A stretch of 64,000 bases of DNA. Source: Bin34 sp965219935. GTDB lineage: Bacteria; Chloroflexota; Anaerolineae; Caldilineales; Caldilineaceae. Below the pieces are notes generated by a model, which worked only from the letters and a program-made list of their open reading frames with translations, did no database searches and was not told the origin of the DNA. This document shows positions 34,421 through 42,686 of this stretch, in pieces (the stretch's first letter is position 1; each line of letters begins with the position of its first letter). The position numbers were made by a program, and so were the translations under genes. The stretch spans positions 2,604,001-2,668,000 of the forward strand of contig CBDCOU010000003.1 in assembly GCA_965219935.1 (NCBI GenBank), given 5' to 3'.

Positions 34421-34783
34421 GTGGGCAGGGGGCGGACAAGCCGTGGCATGGCAGCTCCGGCCGGGGCGGGTTCCGTGGTTCCGCAAACGCTGCGCCAGGC
34501 CCTGCCCGGTCATACGGGCCACCCGCGCATAGTGGTCCTCGACAACGCCGGCATCCATCACTCCCGGAAGGTCCGGCAGGCCCGGCGCGAGTTGGCCGAG
34601 CGCGGCCTCTGGCTCTGGTACCTGCCGGCCTACAGCCCGGAGCTGAACGACATCGAACGAACCTTCCGCACACTCAAGCACGAGGCCATGCCCCAACGCA
34701 CCTTCACGGCCACCCGGACGCTGCCGGCGGCCGTAGAGACCGCCTTCCGGCAGGTCAACGCCCAGCTGACGCCTTCAGATTAA
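34421..34783 (+). pseudogene. IS630-family transposase, C-terminal half
   Basis: About 120 codons with 'IVVLDNAGIHHSRKVRQARR' (second catalytic Asp, DNAxxH motif) and 'YLPAYSPELNDIERTFRTLK' (last catalytic Glu). The N-terminal helix-turn-helix and first Asp are missing, so it cannot transpose. It begins directly behind the LRR stop, and its last bases overlap the oppositely oriented remnant at 34775. It belongs to a different IS630 subgroup from the 583 and 34775 copies. Confidence 0.8.
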
Positions 34784-34996
34784 GTCATGCGAAATGCATA
34801 GGGTCGGATACACCCGGTCCCCCAGGGCCCAACGCAGCTTCTGGAAGAAGCGTTCCACCGGATTCAGATCGGGCGCGTAGGGCGGCTGCACCACTTGAGG
34901 CACCCCGATGGCCTGCTTTTCCGTGTCCTTGTGGCCGCCGGCCCCGTACCAGACCCAGCCGTTGACGCCCGGTACCGAACCCGTCCGGTTGGACAC
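34775..34996 (-). pseudogene. IS630-family transposase fragment
   Basis: On the minus strand: 'GAGGHKDTEKQAIGVPQVV' and then 'PPYAPDLNPVERFFQKLR', the end of a DDE domain. The usual 'WDGAG' reads 'WYGAG', losing the catalytic Asp. It is the same subgroup as the remnant at 583-1055. Only about 70 codons remain. Confidence 0.75.
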
Positions 34997-35046
34997 TTGT
35001 CCCCCACCCCAAACTGCATGGCCCCGTGTGCCCAGCCAAGTCAGGC

Positions 35047-37401
35047 TCAGCGAATCCCGGCAACCGCCAACGACTCGGCGATCTCAATCACCCGGTCCGC
35101 CACCGGCGCGAAGAAGACCTGCCTGTCCCTGACGATGTCCCCCTCGCCAACATAGGCCGCCAACTGTTCCGCGTCCAGTGCGAAGTGCGCCGCCGCGGCC
35201 GTGCTGCCGCCAAGATCCTCGCGCGCCCGCGGCATGGCGTCGATGCGCGCGAGCAGTGCCTGGAGATCCGCATCCCCGAACGGTTCGGGTGTGGCCATCA
35301 CAATCGAGTGGCTGCCCCCGGTATACCAGAGAACGGAATGGGGAAAGGTGGTCCTGAACGTCCGCAGGATGAGACGAAAGTCATCCTCGGACATGCTGTG
35401 GAACGGCAGCCACTGGAAGAAGACCCCGCCGGGCGCCAGGCGATCGGCCACGGTTGCATAGAACTCGTGCGTGAAGAGGGCCCAGCTGCTGGTGTTGGCC
35501 GGATGCGTGGCGTCCGCCGTAATGATGTCGTACCGGTGGGGAGTGCGCAGCAGAAAGTTGCGACCGTCCTCCACGTGCAGCCGCACCCGCGGCGAATGGA
35601 GAACATTGTGGTTCTCTTCCCAGTACACCTCGGCCGCCTCCAACATTTCACGGGACAGGTCGACCGCGTCCACGTGGGGAATTCCGTGGCCGTCGAGGGA
35701 GCCGGTGGCGATACCGTTGCCGAAACTCAGCATCAAGGCGCGCTGGGCACCTTCCCGGACCAGAGGCGGCAGGTGTCCGAGGGCACGGAACGCCTGCATG
35801 CTAATCGCGTCCGTCGGGACCTCGATGCGGCCGTTCACGAAGGACACCTTGATGTTGTTCTCCGGCACATCGAAGACGGCCACGGTCGTATCCACGCCTT
35901 CGGCGTAGAAGGCCATGAATTCACCGGGATCCTGCCGAAAGCCGAGATACACCGCCGGGGGCCGCAGGACGAAACCGACCAGGAGAAGAACAGCCGCGGC
36001 GGTCGGCCAGCGGAGCTTCCGGACCGGATCGGCCATCCTAAGCGAAAATCCGGCCAGCGAGGCCAAGCCCAACAGTAGGCTTCCCGTGGCCAGCAGGAAC
36101 AGAGACCCCTGCAGCCCCGCGGTCGGGATTAACCCAAAGGTGGTCGCCAGTACTCCCGCGACGGCTCCCAGCGTGTTGACGGCGTTGACCCGACCCGTGG
36201 AGACGCCCAGGTTGCCGTCCGTGTCCTCTGCCGCCAGATACTGGACGATCGGCCACAGGTACCCCATGAGGCAGGTGGGCGGCAGCAGAACAAACACAGC
36301 CAACAGAAACTCGAACAGGATGGCCCTGCCGAGGCTGTAGACGCCGAAGAGATCTTCGTAGGCCACCAGCGGCAGGAGGTAGAACAGAAAGACGGTCGCG
36401 AGACCCAGGGCCGCCAGCCACAGCTGCAGATGTCCGAAACCGGCCAGGGAGGGTTGATGCCGCCTCAGTCGCCGCGCGGCCACGCCGCTGCCGATCGACA
36501 ACCCCATCAGAAACACCGTCAGGACGATGGCAAAGGAATAGACGGCATCCAGGGTAAACACGGCCAGGACGCGGCCCCATACCACCTGATAGCCAAGGGC
36601 AACCGCGCCGGAGACTCCGTAGGCCACCAGCAACCATGTGCTGCGACGACTTCGACCGGTGGGCACGGAAGTTTCGCTTGATCGCTGAACGGCGGGGGTG
36701 TCCTTCGTGCCTGATGGAGCCGTTCGATGGGCCCAGAGAGCCAACAGGCCGGCTACGACATGCAGGCCGGCCGCGATCCAGATGGCAGCTCCGGCCGGAA
36801 GCGTACGCAGGAAGATCAGGGCGGTGCAGCCGCACCCGACCGCCGCGCCCACTGTTTCCCAAGCGTACAGGCGTCCGACCAGCGCGCTGCCGCGCTGTGT
36901 GTCCTGTTGGCCCGCCCACCGGCCCAGCAACGGCAGGGACCCTCCCGCCAGCAGGGCAATCGGTGACAACACAGCCACCGACAAACCGAGGCGCAGCACC
37001 TGGACAAAGCCCTGTTCCAAGCCGAGGCCGGGTGCCAATGCAGCATAAAGATGGCGAACCTGCTCCAGGCCCAGGAGGGTCAGGAGCGCCAGTCCGGCCA
37101 GTGCCGCCTGCATCCCGGCAAACCACAATAACGGCCGGCGAATTCTTCCCATGGCCCGGGCAAACAGCCAGCTGCCCAGAGCGGTTCCTCCCAACAGGGC
37201 CACCACAACCGCCGCATAGGCCTGAACGCTCAGGCCAAAGGCCAGCGTCGCCTGACGCACCCAGATCAGTTCCTGAATCAGGGCACAGATGCCTGTCATG
37301 GCAGCGGCAGCACCTACCGGAGCGAGTTTGGAACTGGGCAAGGTAGGCACTCCGGTCAAAAAAAATGGGGCTGAATTACCGCTGTTCGTACCTGAACTCA
37401 C
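35047..37401 (-). CDS. Fused MFS-like membrane protein / spermidine synthase-like protein
   Basis: A 784-residue membrane protein. About 12 hydrophobic segments fill the first 500 residues, starting 'MTGICALIQELIWVRQATLA', with typical motifs 'LLGGTALGSWLFARAMGRIR' and 'GYQVVWGRVLAVF'. The C-terminal part is a Rossmann methyltransferase-type domain related to spermidine synthase: 'LMLSFGNGIATGSL' (SAM-type loop), 'VDAVDLSREMLEAAEVY', 'HVEDGRNFLL' and 'YDIITADATHP'. Fused proteins of this type are common in Chloroflexota and Planctomycetes. Their substrate is unproven, and polyamine synthesis should not be assumed. ATG at 37401 is listed; a Met 34 codons later is an alternative start. Confidence 0.88.
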   Translation of the reverse strand: MSSGTNSGNSAPFFLTGVPTLPSSKLAPVGAAAAMTGICALIQELIWVRQATLAFGLSVQAYAAVVVALLGGTALGSWLFARAMGRIRRPLLWFAGMQAALAGLALLTLLGLEQVRHLYAALAPGLGLEQGFVQVLRLGLSVAVLSPIALLAGGSLPLLGRWAGQQDTQRGSALVGRLYAWETVGAAVGCGCTALIFLRTLPAGAAIWIAAGLHVVAGLLALWAHRTAPSGTKDTPAVQRSSETSVPTGRSRRSTWLLVAYGVSGAVALGYQVVWGRVLAVFTLDAVYSFAIVLTVFLMGLSIGSGVAARRLRRHQPSLAGFGHLQLWLAALGLATVFLFYLLPLVAYEDLFGVYSLGRAILFEFLLAVFVLLPPTCLMGYLWPIVQYLAAEDTDGNLGVSTGRVNAVNTLGAVAGVLATTFGLIPTAGLQGSLFLLATGSLLLGLASLAGFSLRMADPVRKLRWPTAAAVLLLVGFVLRPPAVYLGFRQDPGEFMAFYAEGVDTTVAVFDVPENNIKVSFVNGRIEVPTDAISMQAFRALGHLPPLVREGAQRALMLSFGNGIATGSLDGHGIPHVDAVDLSREMLEAAEVYWEENHNVLHSPRVRLHVEDGRNFLLRTPHRYDIITADATHPANTSSWALFTHEFYATVADRLAPGGVFFQWLPFHSMSEDDFRLILRTFRTTFPHSVLWYTGGSHSIVMATPEPFGDADLQALLARIDAMPRAREDLGGSTAAAAHFALDAEQLAAYVGEGDIVRDRQVFFAPVADRVIEIAESLAVAGIR

Positions 37402-38431
37402 TTGGGAGTGCTTCGAAATGGCGATGCGGCGCGTCCAACAAGAACCAGGAAAGGGTTTTGGGGATATCAGGGGAACGGGCCAGAAATGGAATTATCGATA
37501 TCCGGTGAAGGGATTCCGTTGTCCCCAAACAGCTCCAGCGACATGGTATGCAGCAGGTGTGGCAAGTATTTTGGGGTTTTCGGCCCATGAGGATAGCTTC
37601 TCGGAGGTCTCGGCTTCAGTCGCATAACAAGGACGGTGCGCGAGCAGGAATACGGGAACACCTCAGTATCCAGGTGCCTACTCCAAGTTCGCAATCACAA
37701 GATTATGCTAAGCCCAGCACTATCTCCGTGTAGGCGAGGTTGCGGCCGGCCTTGACGGTAGTCTGCCGGAGTAGGTTGAGCGTCATACGTCACAGCAGGT
37801 GCAGGTTGCGGGGGCATGGCCCATTCACTCCCGGCTTGGTGGACAAGACTTGGCTGTCGCGTGCCGACCACTGCCGGCAAGGTGCAGTTGACGAAGCTAG
37901 ACTTTGACCGGTAGTACTGGTTCACCTACCCGGAACGATGCGGTGTGGCAATCGCGGCAACCGATCACAACCGCCTTTACCGAACTCCTCAAGGTTCCCG
38001 GTTTGGAGCCCCAGTTGTGTCTGGTCCACATTGGATGCACCGTGGCCCAATAGCAGTTCCACATGAACTTGGCATCGTAGGCGGCGGAGTCGGTTGCGTG
38101 CCTGGTTCAAGGCAGATGAAGCTACTGACGGAGTGGGCGTGGGAACGGAACCTTTACGCGCCGAGGTACCGATAGCATGCCTGGATGAAACGGAGACTGT
38201 ACCCCCAGATGGCTCAGCAGGTTCCGCAGGGAAGCCGGGGGCGCCCGCATCACCTGGGCACAGGAGTCGCAGCCACACCACCGCACAAAACGTGCCCATA
38301 CGCGAAGCCTGTACCCCGGCATGCTGCCGACAGATCGCACCTCCGACACCCGTCCGGGGGCACCACCCCCAACAGGGCTGCACCGTCAGTCGGCAGTACT
38401 CCCGCCGCGGACTCCTACCACGGACCCCGGT
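37402..38431 (+). other. Intergenic region without a supported gene
   Basis: About 1 kb between the MFS/spermidine-synthase-like gene and the WD40 gene. The first 300 bases are AT-richer than the surroundings. A short frame (37402-37590) contains CxxCG ('MVCSRCGKYFGVFGP'), faintly like a transposase zinc ribbon, but nothing around it supports that. The remainder has only short, low-complexity frames. Confidence 0.4.
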
Positions 38432-41170
38432 TCACCTACCGGGAGATTCGGTGCCGGACGCAGGAGGTTCCCCAGTCTCGGAAGCCTCGTGGGTCTGCCA
38501 AGTCAGGTCCATCACACGGTAGTCCACATAACCCAGACCATCCACCTTCGGGTTGTCCACATAGCGCATCTCACCGTTTGTGTCGATGGTCAGGTCGAAG
38601 ATGGCCGGTTGTGCGTCGGACACAGGCATCCCGTCCGCGTCAACCCGCATACCCGTCACCGTGTGTGTCACCCGGGTCGCGGGCCGGAAGACTGCCGGCA
38701 GCACGAATTGCGACTGCAGATCCTGTCGCGCATGGTATTGCACGGGCGCGCGCGGGCTGCCGAAGCTGATGGTCACCGTTGTTCCGCTCTTCCATGCCTC
38801 CCAGTGCCCGTCGGGATTGGTCGCCAGGTTGAGGAAGTCCCCCGCGGCTACATCCGAGACCACGTTCCACAACAGGATGGTGCCGTCCAAACTACCGCTG
38901 GCGAGGGTCCGGCCATCGGGGCTGAAGGCTACGCTCCAAACCTCGTCCGCATGGCCTTCCAGGGTGTACCGAAGGGTACCCGTGGCCACGTCCCACAGGC
39001 GAATGTGGTCAGCATTGCCCGTGGCCAGAGTGCGGCCGTCGGGACTGAACACCATGCTTCGGATCCGGGCTGCAGGGCCCTCCAGGGTATGCCGAAGAGT
39101 ACCCGTGGCCACGTCCCACAAGTGAATGATGCCGTTAAAACCAGAATCATTAAATCTGTAATAACTAGAATCATGTTTGTTGAGGGCACTGGCGAGAATT
39201 CGACCATCCGGACTGAAGGCCGTGCTCCAAACCGACTCCTCAAAACCCTCCTGCGTACGATGGGGGGAGCCCGTGGCCACATCCCATAGGCGGATGGTAC
39301 GGTCCCAACTGTTGCTGGCCAGGATCCGACCATCCGGGCTGAACGCTATGCCGTCGACATTCCTTGAATGGCCCTGCAGGGTATGCCGCAGGGAGCCCGT
39401 GGCCACATCCCACAGGCGGACGGTGTTGTTGGAATAACCGCCACTGGCCAGGGTGTGGCCATCGGGACTGAACTGCACACTGTAGAGTTCCTCCCCGCGG
39501 TGATCCATGGCATGTTGGAGAGTGCCCGCGGCCGCGTCCCACAGGCGGATGGCACCGGCATATTCGGCACTGGCCAGGGTGCGGCCATCCGGACTGAACG
39601 CCACGCTGGCGATCAACTTCCCATCGCCAGCCAAAGAGTGCCGGAGGGTACCCGTGGACACATCCCACAGGCGAATCGTGCCGTCGTCGCCACCCAGACC
39701 GAGGGTTTGGCCGTCCGGACTGAACGCCAAGTTCGGAACCCATTTTGCATGGCCTGTCAGTGTGTGCCGCAGGGTGCCCTCGGCCGCGTCCCACAAGCGG
39801 ACCGTGCCGTCGCTCCAACCTTTGCCGGCCAGGGTCCGCCCGTCGGGGCTGAACGCCACGACGCGGACCTCCGGTGCATGGTGTGCCAAGGTGTGCCGGA
39901 GGGTGCCCGCGGCCACATCCCAAAGACGGATGGCATGGTCTCCACCTTGACTGACCAAGGTCCGGCCATCCGGACTGAACGCCACACTGTCAACCTGTTT
40001 CTCAGGGTGCTCCAAGGAGTGTCGGAGGGTGCCTGCGGCCACATCCCACAGGCGAACGGTGGAGGTTCCGTCGCGACTGACCAGGGTCCGGCCATCCGGA
40101 CTGAACGCCACGAAGCGGACCCAGCCCCACGGGATCTTCAGAGTGTGCCGAAGAATGCCCGCAGCCACATCCCACAGGTGGGTTTGGCCGTCACGACCGG
40201 CAGTGACGAGGATCCGCCCGTCGGGACTGAACACCACACTGGTGACACCACTCGCATGACCCTCCAGGGAGTACAGAAGAGTGCCCGCAGCCACATCCCA
40301 CAGGTGGATTTGGCCGTCGCGACCGACACTGACGAGGGTCCGCCCGCCGGGACTGAACACCTCGCTGGCGAGATCACTCGCATGGTCCTCCAGGATGTGC
40401 AGGAGAGTCCCCGTGGCCACATCCCACAGGTGGATTTGGCCGTCACGACCGGCAGTGACGAGGATCCGCCCGTCGGGACTGAACACCACCTTGACGAGAT
40501 CACTCGCACGGTCCTCCAGGACGTGCAGGAGAGTCCCCGTGGCCACGTCCCACAGGGAAAAGGTGTTTCCTCCCCGTTTGATGGCGAGGGTCCGGCCGTC
40601 GGGACTGAACGTCATGTCATAGGCGTCACTCGCATGACCTTCCAGGATGTGCCGGAGGGTGCCCGTGGCCACGTCCCACAGACGGACGGTGGGAGTCCCA
40701 TCCCTGCTGGCCAGAGTCCGGCCGTCGGGACTGAAGACCACACTGGTGACCCACTTCCTGTGCCCTTCCAGGGTGTGTCGAAGGGTGCCTGTGACTGCGT
40801 CCCACAGGAGGACCGTACCGGCACGCCCACCGCCTTCAGGGGTCCAGACATCAGGACCAAAACTGGCCAGGATCCGGCCGTCGGGACCAAACGCCAAGCC
40901 GGCAACCCCATTCGGATGACCTTTGAGTGGGTACTCAACTTCGTAGGTCCGGGTGTCATACAGCCAAACGCCCATGCTGCCCCCAACCGCCAGACGGGTA
41001 CCGTCCGGCGAATACCGCACGGTCGCAGCCGTACCCCGACCCAGACGGACCTTGGCCTCGGCCGGCAACGGCTCAAATGGAGATTCCCTAGCCACAACGG
41101 GCGATGCCGCGGCCAAGAGCAGGCACAGACATGCAGCCATCACCCGGATTGGGATCTTCACGGACAACAT
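38432..41170 (-). CDS. Secreted WD40 protein with C-terminal RSPV/YVDN domain
   Basis: A 912-residue protein with a signal peptide ending 'LAAASPVVARES'. The ATG at 41170 follows GAGGAGG at seven bases. About 17 WD40 repeats (about 40-775) share the 'FSPDGRTL' and 'RLWDVATGTLRHTL' cores and would form two or more propellers; one unit (near 39120-39190) carries an Asn/Ser/Tyr insertion. A well-conserved copy of the shared module follows (about 775-893; 'APVQYHARQDLQSQFVLPAV', 'NGEMRYVDN'), with a short Ser/Gly/Pro tail. It is a close paralogue of the gene at 48473-50764, including the leader 'ESPFEPLP' and the upstream 27-bp element. Binding scaffold by inference. Confidence 0.9.
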   Translation of the reverse strand: MLSVKIPIRVMAACLCLLLAAASPVVARESPFEPLPAEAKVRLGRGTAATVRYSPDGTRLAVGGSMGVWLYDTRTYEVEYPLKGHPNGVAGLAFGPDGRILASFGPDVWTPEGGGRAGTVLLWDAVTGTLRHTLEGHRKWVTSVVFSPDGRTLASRDGTPTVRLWDVATGTLRHILEGHASDAYDMTFSPDGRTLAIKRGGNTFSLWDVATGTLLHVLEDRASDLVKVVFSPDGRILVTAGRDGQIHLWDVATGTLLHILEDHASDLASEVFSPGGRTLVSVGRDGQIHLWDVAAGTLLYSLEGHASGVTSVVFSPDGRILVTAGRDGQTHLWDVAAGILRHTLKIPWGWVRFVAFSPDGRTLVSRDGTSTVRLWDVAAGTLRHSLEHPEKQVDSVAFSPDGRTLVSQGGDHAIRLWDVAAGTLRHTLAHHAPEVRVVAFSPDGRTLAGKGWSDGTVRLWDAAEGTLRHTLTGHAKWVPNLAFSPDGQTLGLGGDDGTIRLWDVSTGTLRHSLAGDGKLIASVAFSPDGRTLASAEYAGAIRLWDAAAGTLQHAMDHRGEELYSVQFSPDGHTLASGGYSNNTVRLWDVATGSLRHTLQGHSRNVDGIAFSPDGRILASNSWDRTIRLWDVATGSPHRTQEGFEESVWSTAFSPDGRILASALNKHDSSYYRFNDSGFNGIIHLWDVATGTLRHTLEGPAARIRSMVFSPDGRTLATGNADHIRLWDVATGTLRYTLEGHADEVWSVAFSPDGRTLASGSLDGTILLWNVVSDVAAGDFLNLATNPDGHWEAWKSGTTVTISFGSPRAPVQYHARQDLQSQFVLPAVFRPATRVTHTVTGMRVDADGMPVSDAQPAIFDLTIDTNGEMRYVDNPKVDGLGYVDYRVMDLTWQTHEASETGEPPASGTESPGR

Positions 41171-41220
41171 CGAACAGCCTCCTCAATGGCAAACCAACCG
41201 CATACCTTGCACCAGGGATA

Positions 41221-41247
41221 GGAACATCCAGCCGTCATGATCAGGAC
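41221..41247 (-). promoter_or_regulatory. 27-bp WD40 upstream element, copy 1
   Basis: Lies 50 bases before the start codon at 41170. The core CATGACGGCTGGATGTTCC on the minus strand matches two other WD40 genes: 21 of 27 positions are invariant among the three, at 46-56 bases from each start. It is a candidate promoter or activator site. Confidence 0.55.
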
Positions 41248-41763
41248 CATCTCAGTATCACCCTAAACCTGAAGGCCCCCTCGTCATGGACTTCATCCCA
41301 GCTACCTTCCCACAAGCCAACTCGTCGATCCCGATCCCCTCAATCCCCACTCACCGCACTGGCTCGCGGCCCGCCTTGGCTTAACGCCAACGGACAGGGC
41401 TTTTTCACAAGCGGGGATACTCCAAAATCCAGGGCAATTGCATTCTGACAGGGTCGTGGCACCGGTAGGTTGAATCAGCGTTTTGAAAGCTGGAAATTTG
41501 CCACTGCAGCAGGCGGAAAACAAGCCCATTCGGGCATCGCGGCCATGCGCGAACAGGCCGGATGAGCCTGGGACTACCTGCTTGAGGACCTGTCAAAACA
41601 GAATGTGATTGCCCTACTCCAGAATCAGAAAAGCGGAACCAGTGACAATATCTTGGATTCTTGGCATGCCATGGGTACACGGCGGGTACGCGGCCGGTAT
41701 ATGATGCGACGTTATCTCTACGTATACTGGATTCTTGGCATATTCCAACTTGAAAAATGGATC
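41248..41763 (+). other. Divergent intergenic region before the response regulator
   Basis: About 515 bases between the divergently transcribed WD40 gene and the response regulator. No supported gene. It contains a 14-bp direct repeat close to the regulator start (separate entry) and is AT-rich near 41690-41760, where the regulator promoter is expected. Confidence 0.45.
41654..41741 (+). repeat. 14-bp direct repeat pair upstream of response regulator
   Basis: TGGATTCTTGGCAT occurs at 41654-41667 and again at 41728-41741, 74 bases apart start to start (about seven helical turns). The second copy ends 22 bases before the regulator ATG. This layout fits autoregulation by a dimeric OmpR-type protein, but this is positional inference. 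Confidence 0.45.
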
Positions 41764-42519
41764 ATGAATCCTGTGCACGAACAACTGCCGGATTGCCGGC
41801 TACTGTGGGTGGATGCCCGACCGGAATCGCTGGACCCGGTCCAACGCCTGCTGAAAACCCATCGCATCACCGTTCGGTGTGTACCCGACTTTGAGGCGGC
41901 GCTGGGACAAGTCCAGACTTGGGTGCCCCATGTACTCCTGCTCGATTATGGACGGTCGGCAACGGGCATGCACTACGAAACGTTCGTGTACGAGGAATTG
42001 CCACCGGTGGACCCCTATGGTGCCGGTGGACAGCTTTTCGACAATCCCTGGCGCTACACGGCGACCCCCATCCTGCTGACGGCCGGCGGCCTGCCCGCAA
42101 CGGTACCCGGCTATGTGACGCCGCACCTGACGCGCGTGGCCTATTTTCTGCCCAAGCCCTGCGATGTCAGCCACCTGGTCCAACGGGTGAGGGACATTCT
42201 GAAAATCCCTCCCTTGGGTTTAACCCTGGACCCGCACCGCAGGCGTGTGTGGATTCAGGGCACGTCCCATTCGCTTTCGCCCCGGGAACTGGACATCCTG
42301 CGCCTTCTGGCCCAAAGCCATCCCGAGCCCCTCACCGCACCGCAGCTGATGCAAAGGCTGCACGACGAAAAAGGGATCAGAACCAACGAGGCCAAAGTGC
42401 GCGTGGATGTCCATCACATACGCCAGATTCTGGAAACAGTACCGGCCAAACCCCAACTGCTGTGCAATGAAGGACACGGCTACTTCCTGTCCCACAAGCC
42501 GGCCTGGCATTCTGCATGA
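41764..42519 (+). CDS. OmpR-type response regulator with atypical receiver
   Basis: A 251-residue protein starting at the ATG that directly precedes the receiver; upstream in-frame ATGs would add an unrelated leader. The receiver (about 1-145) has the phospho-acceptor in 'HVLLLDYGR' and the Lys in 'LPKPCDVSHL'. The acidic pair that binds Mg2+ is reduced ('LLWVDARPES', one Asp), and an insertion of about 30 residues follows the phospho-Asp strand. The C-terminal winged helix (about 155-245; 'LSPRELDILRLLAQSHPEPL', 'VRVDVHHIRQIL', 'GHGYFLS') is a normal DNA-binding Trans_reg_C domain. No histidine kinase is nearby. It lies between two WD40 genes carrying the same upstream element, so it may control them. 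Confidence 0.85.
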   Translation: MNPVHEQLPDCRLLWVDARPESLDPVQRLLKTHRITVRCVPDFEAALGQVQTWVPHVLLLDYGRSATGMHYETFVYEELPPVDPYGAGGQLFDNPWRYTATPILLTAGGLPATVPGYVTPHLTRVAYFLPKPCDVSHLVQRVRDILKIPPLGLTLDPHRRRVWIQGTSHSLSPRELDILRLLAQSHPEPLTAPQLMQRLHDEKGIRTNEAKVRVDVHHIRQILETVPAKPQLLCNEGHGYFLSHKPAWHSA

Positions 42520-42603
42520 CCGGTGATACCGGGCCGGTACGGAAGGCCCGGCCACAGGTCCGGTCCCCTGCCTGGGACCTCATCTCCTCAGGGTGTTCAG
42601 GCT

Positions 42604-42630
42604 GTCCTGAGCATGGCGGTTGGATATCCC
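42604..42630 (+). promoter_or_regulatory. 27-bp WD40 upstream element, copy 2
   Basis: GTCCTGAGCATGGCGGTTGG and the next seven bases match the elements before the WD40 genes at 41170 and 50764. It ends 56 bases before the start at 42687, within the 167 bases separating the response regulator from this gene. Confidence 0.55.
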
Positions 42631-42686
42631 AATCCCTTGCCCTAATTCAAGGCGTCGCATTGGCGTGCCATTGAGAAGACCATCCG

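Noticed and set aside
37402..37590. Possible zinc-ribbon transposase start (CxxCG motif)
   Set aside because: A single CxxC pair in a 62-codon frame, with no supporting similarity around it.
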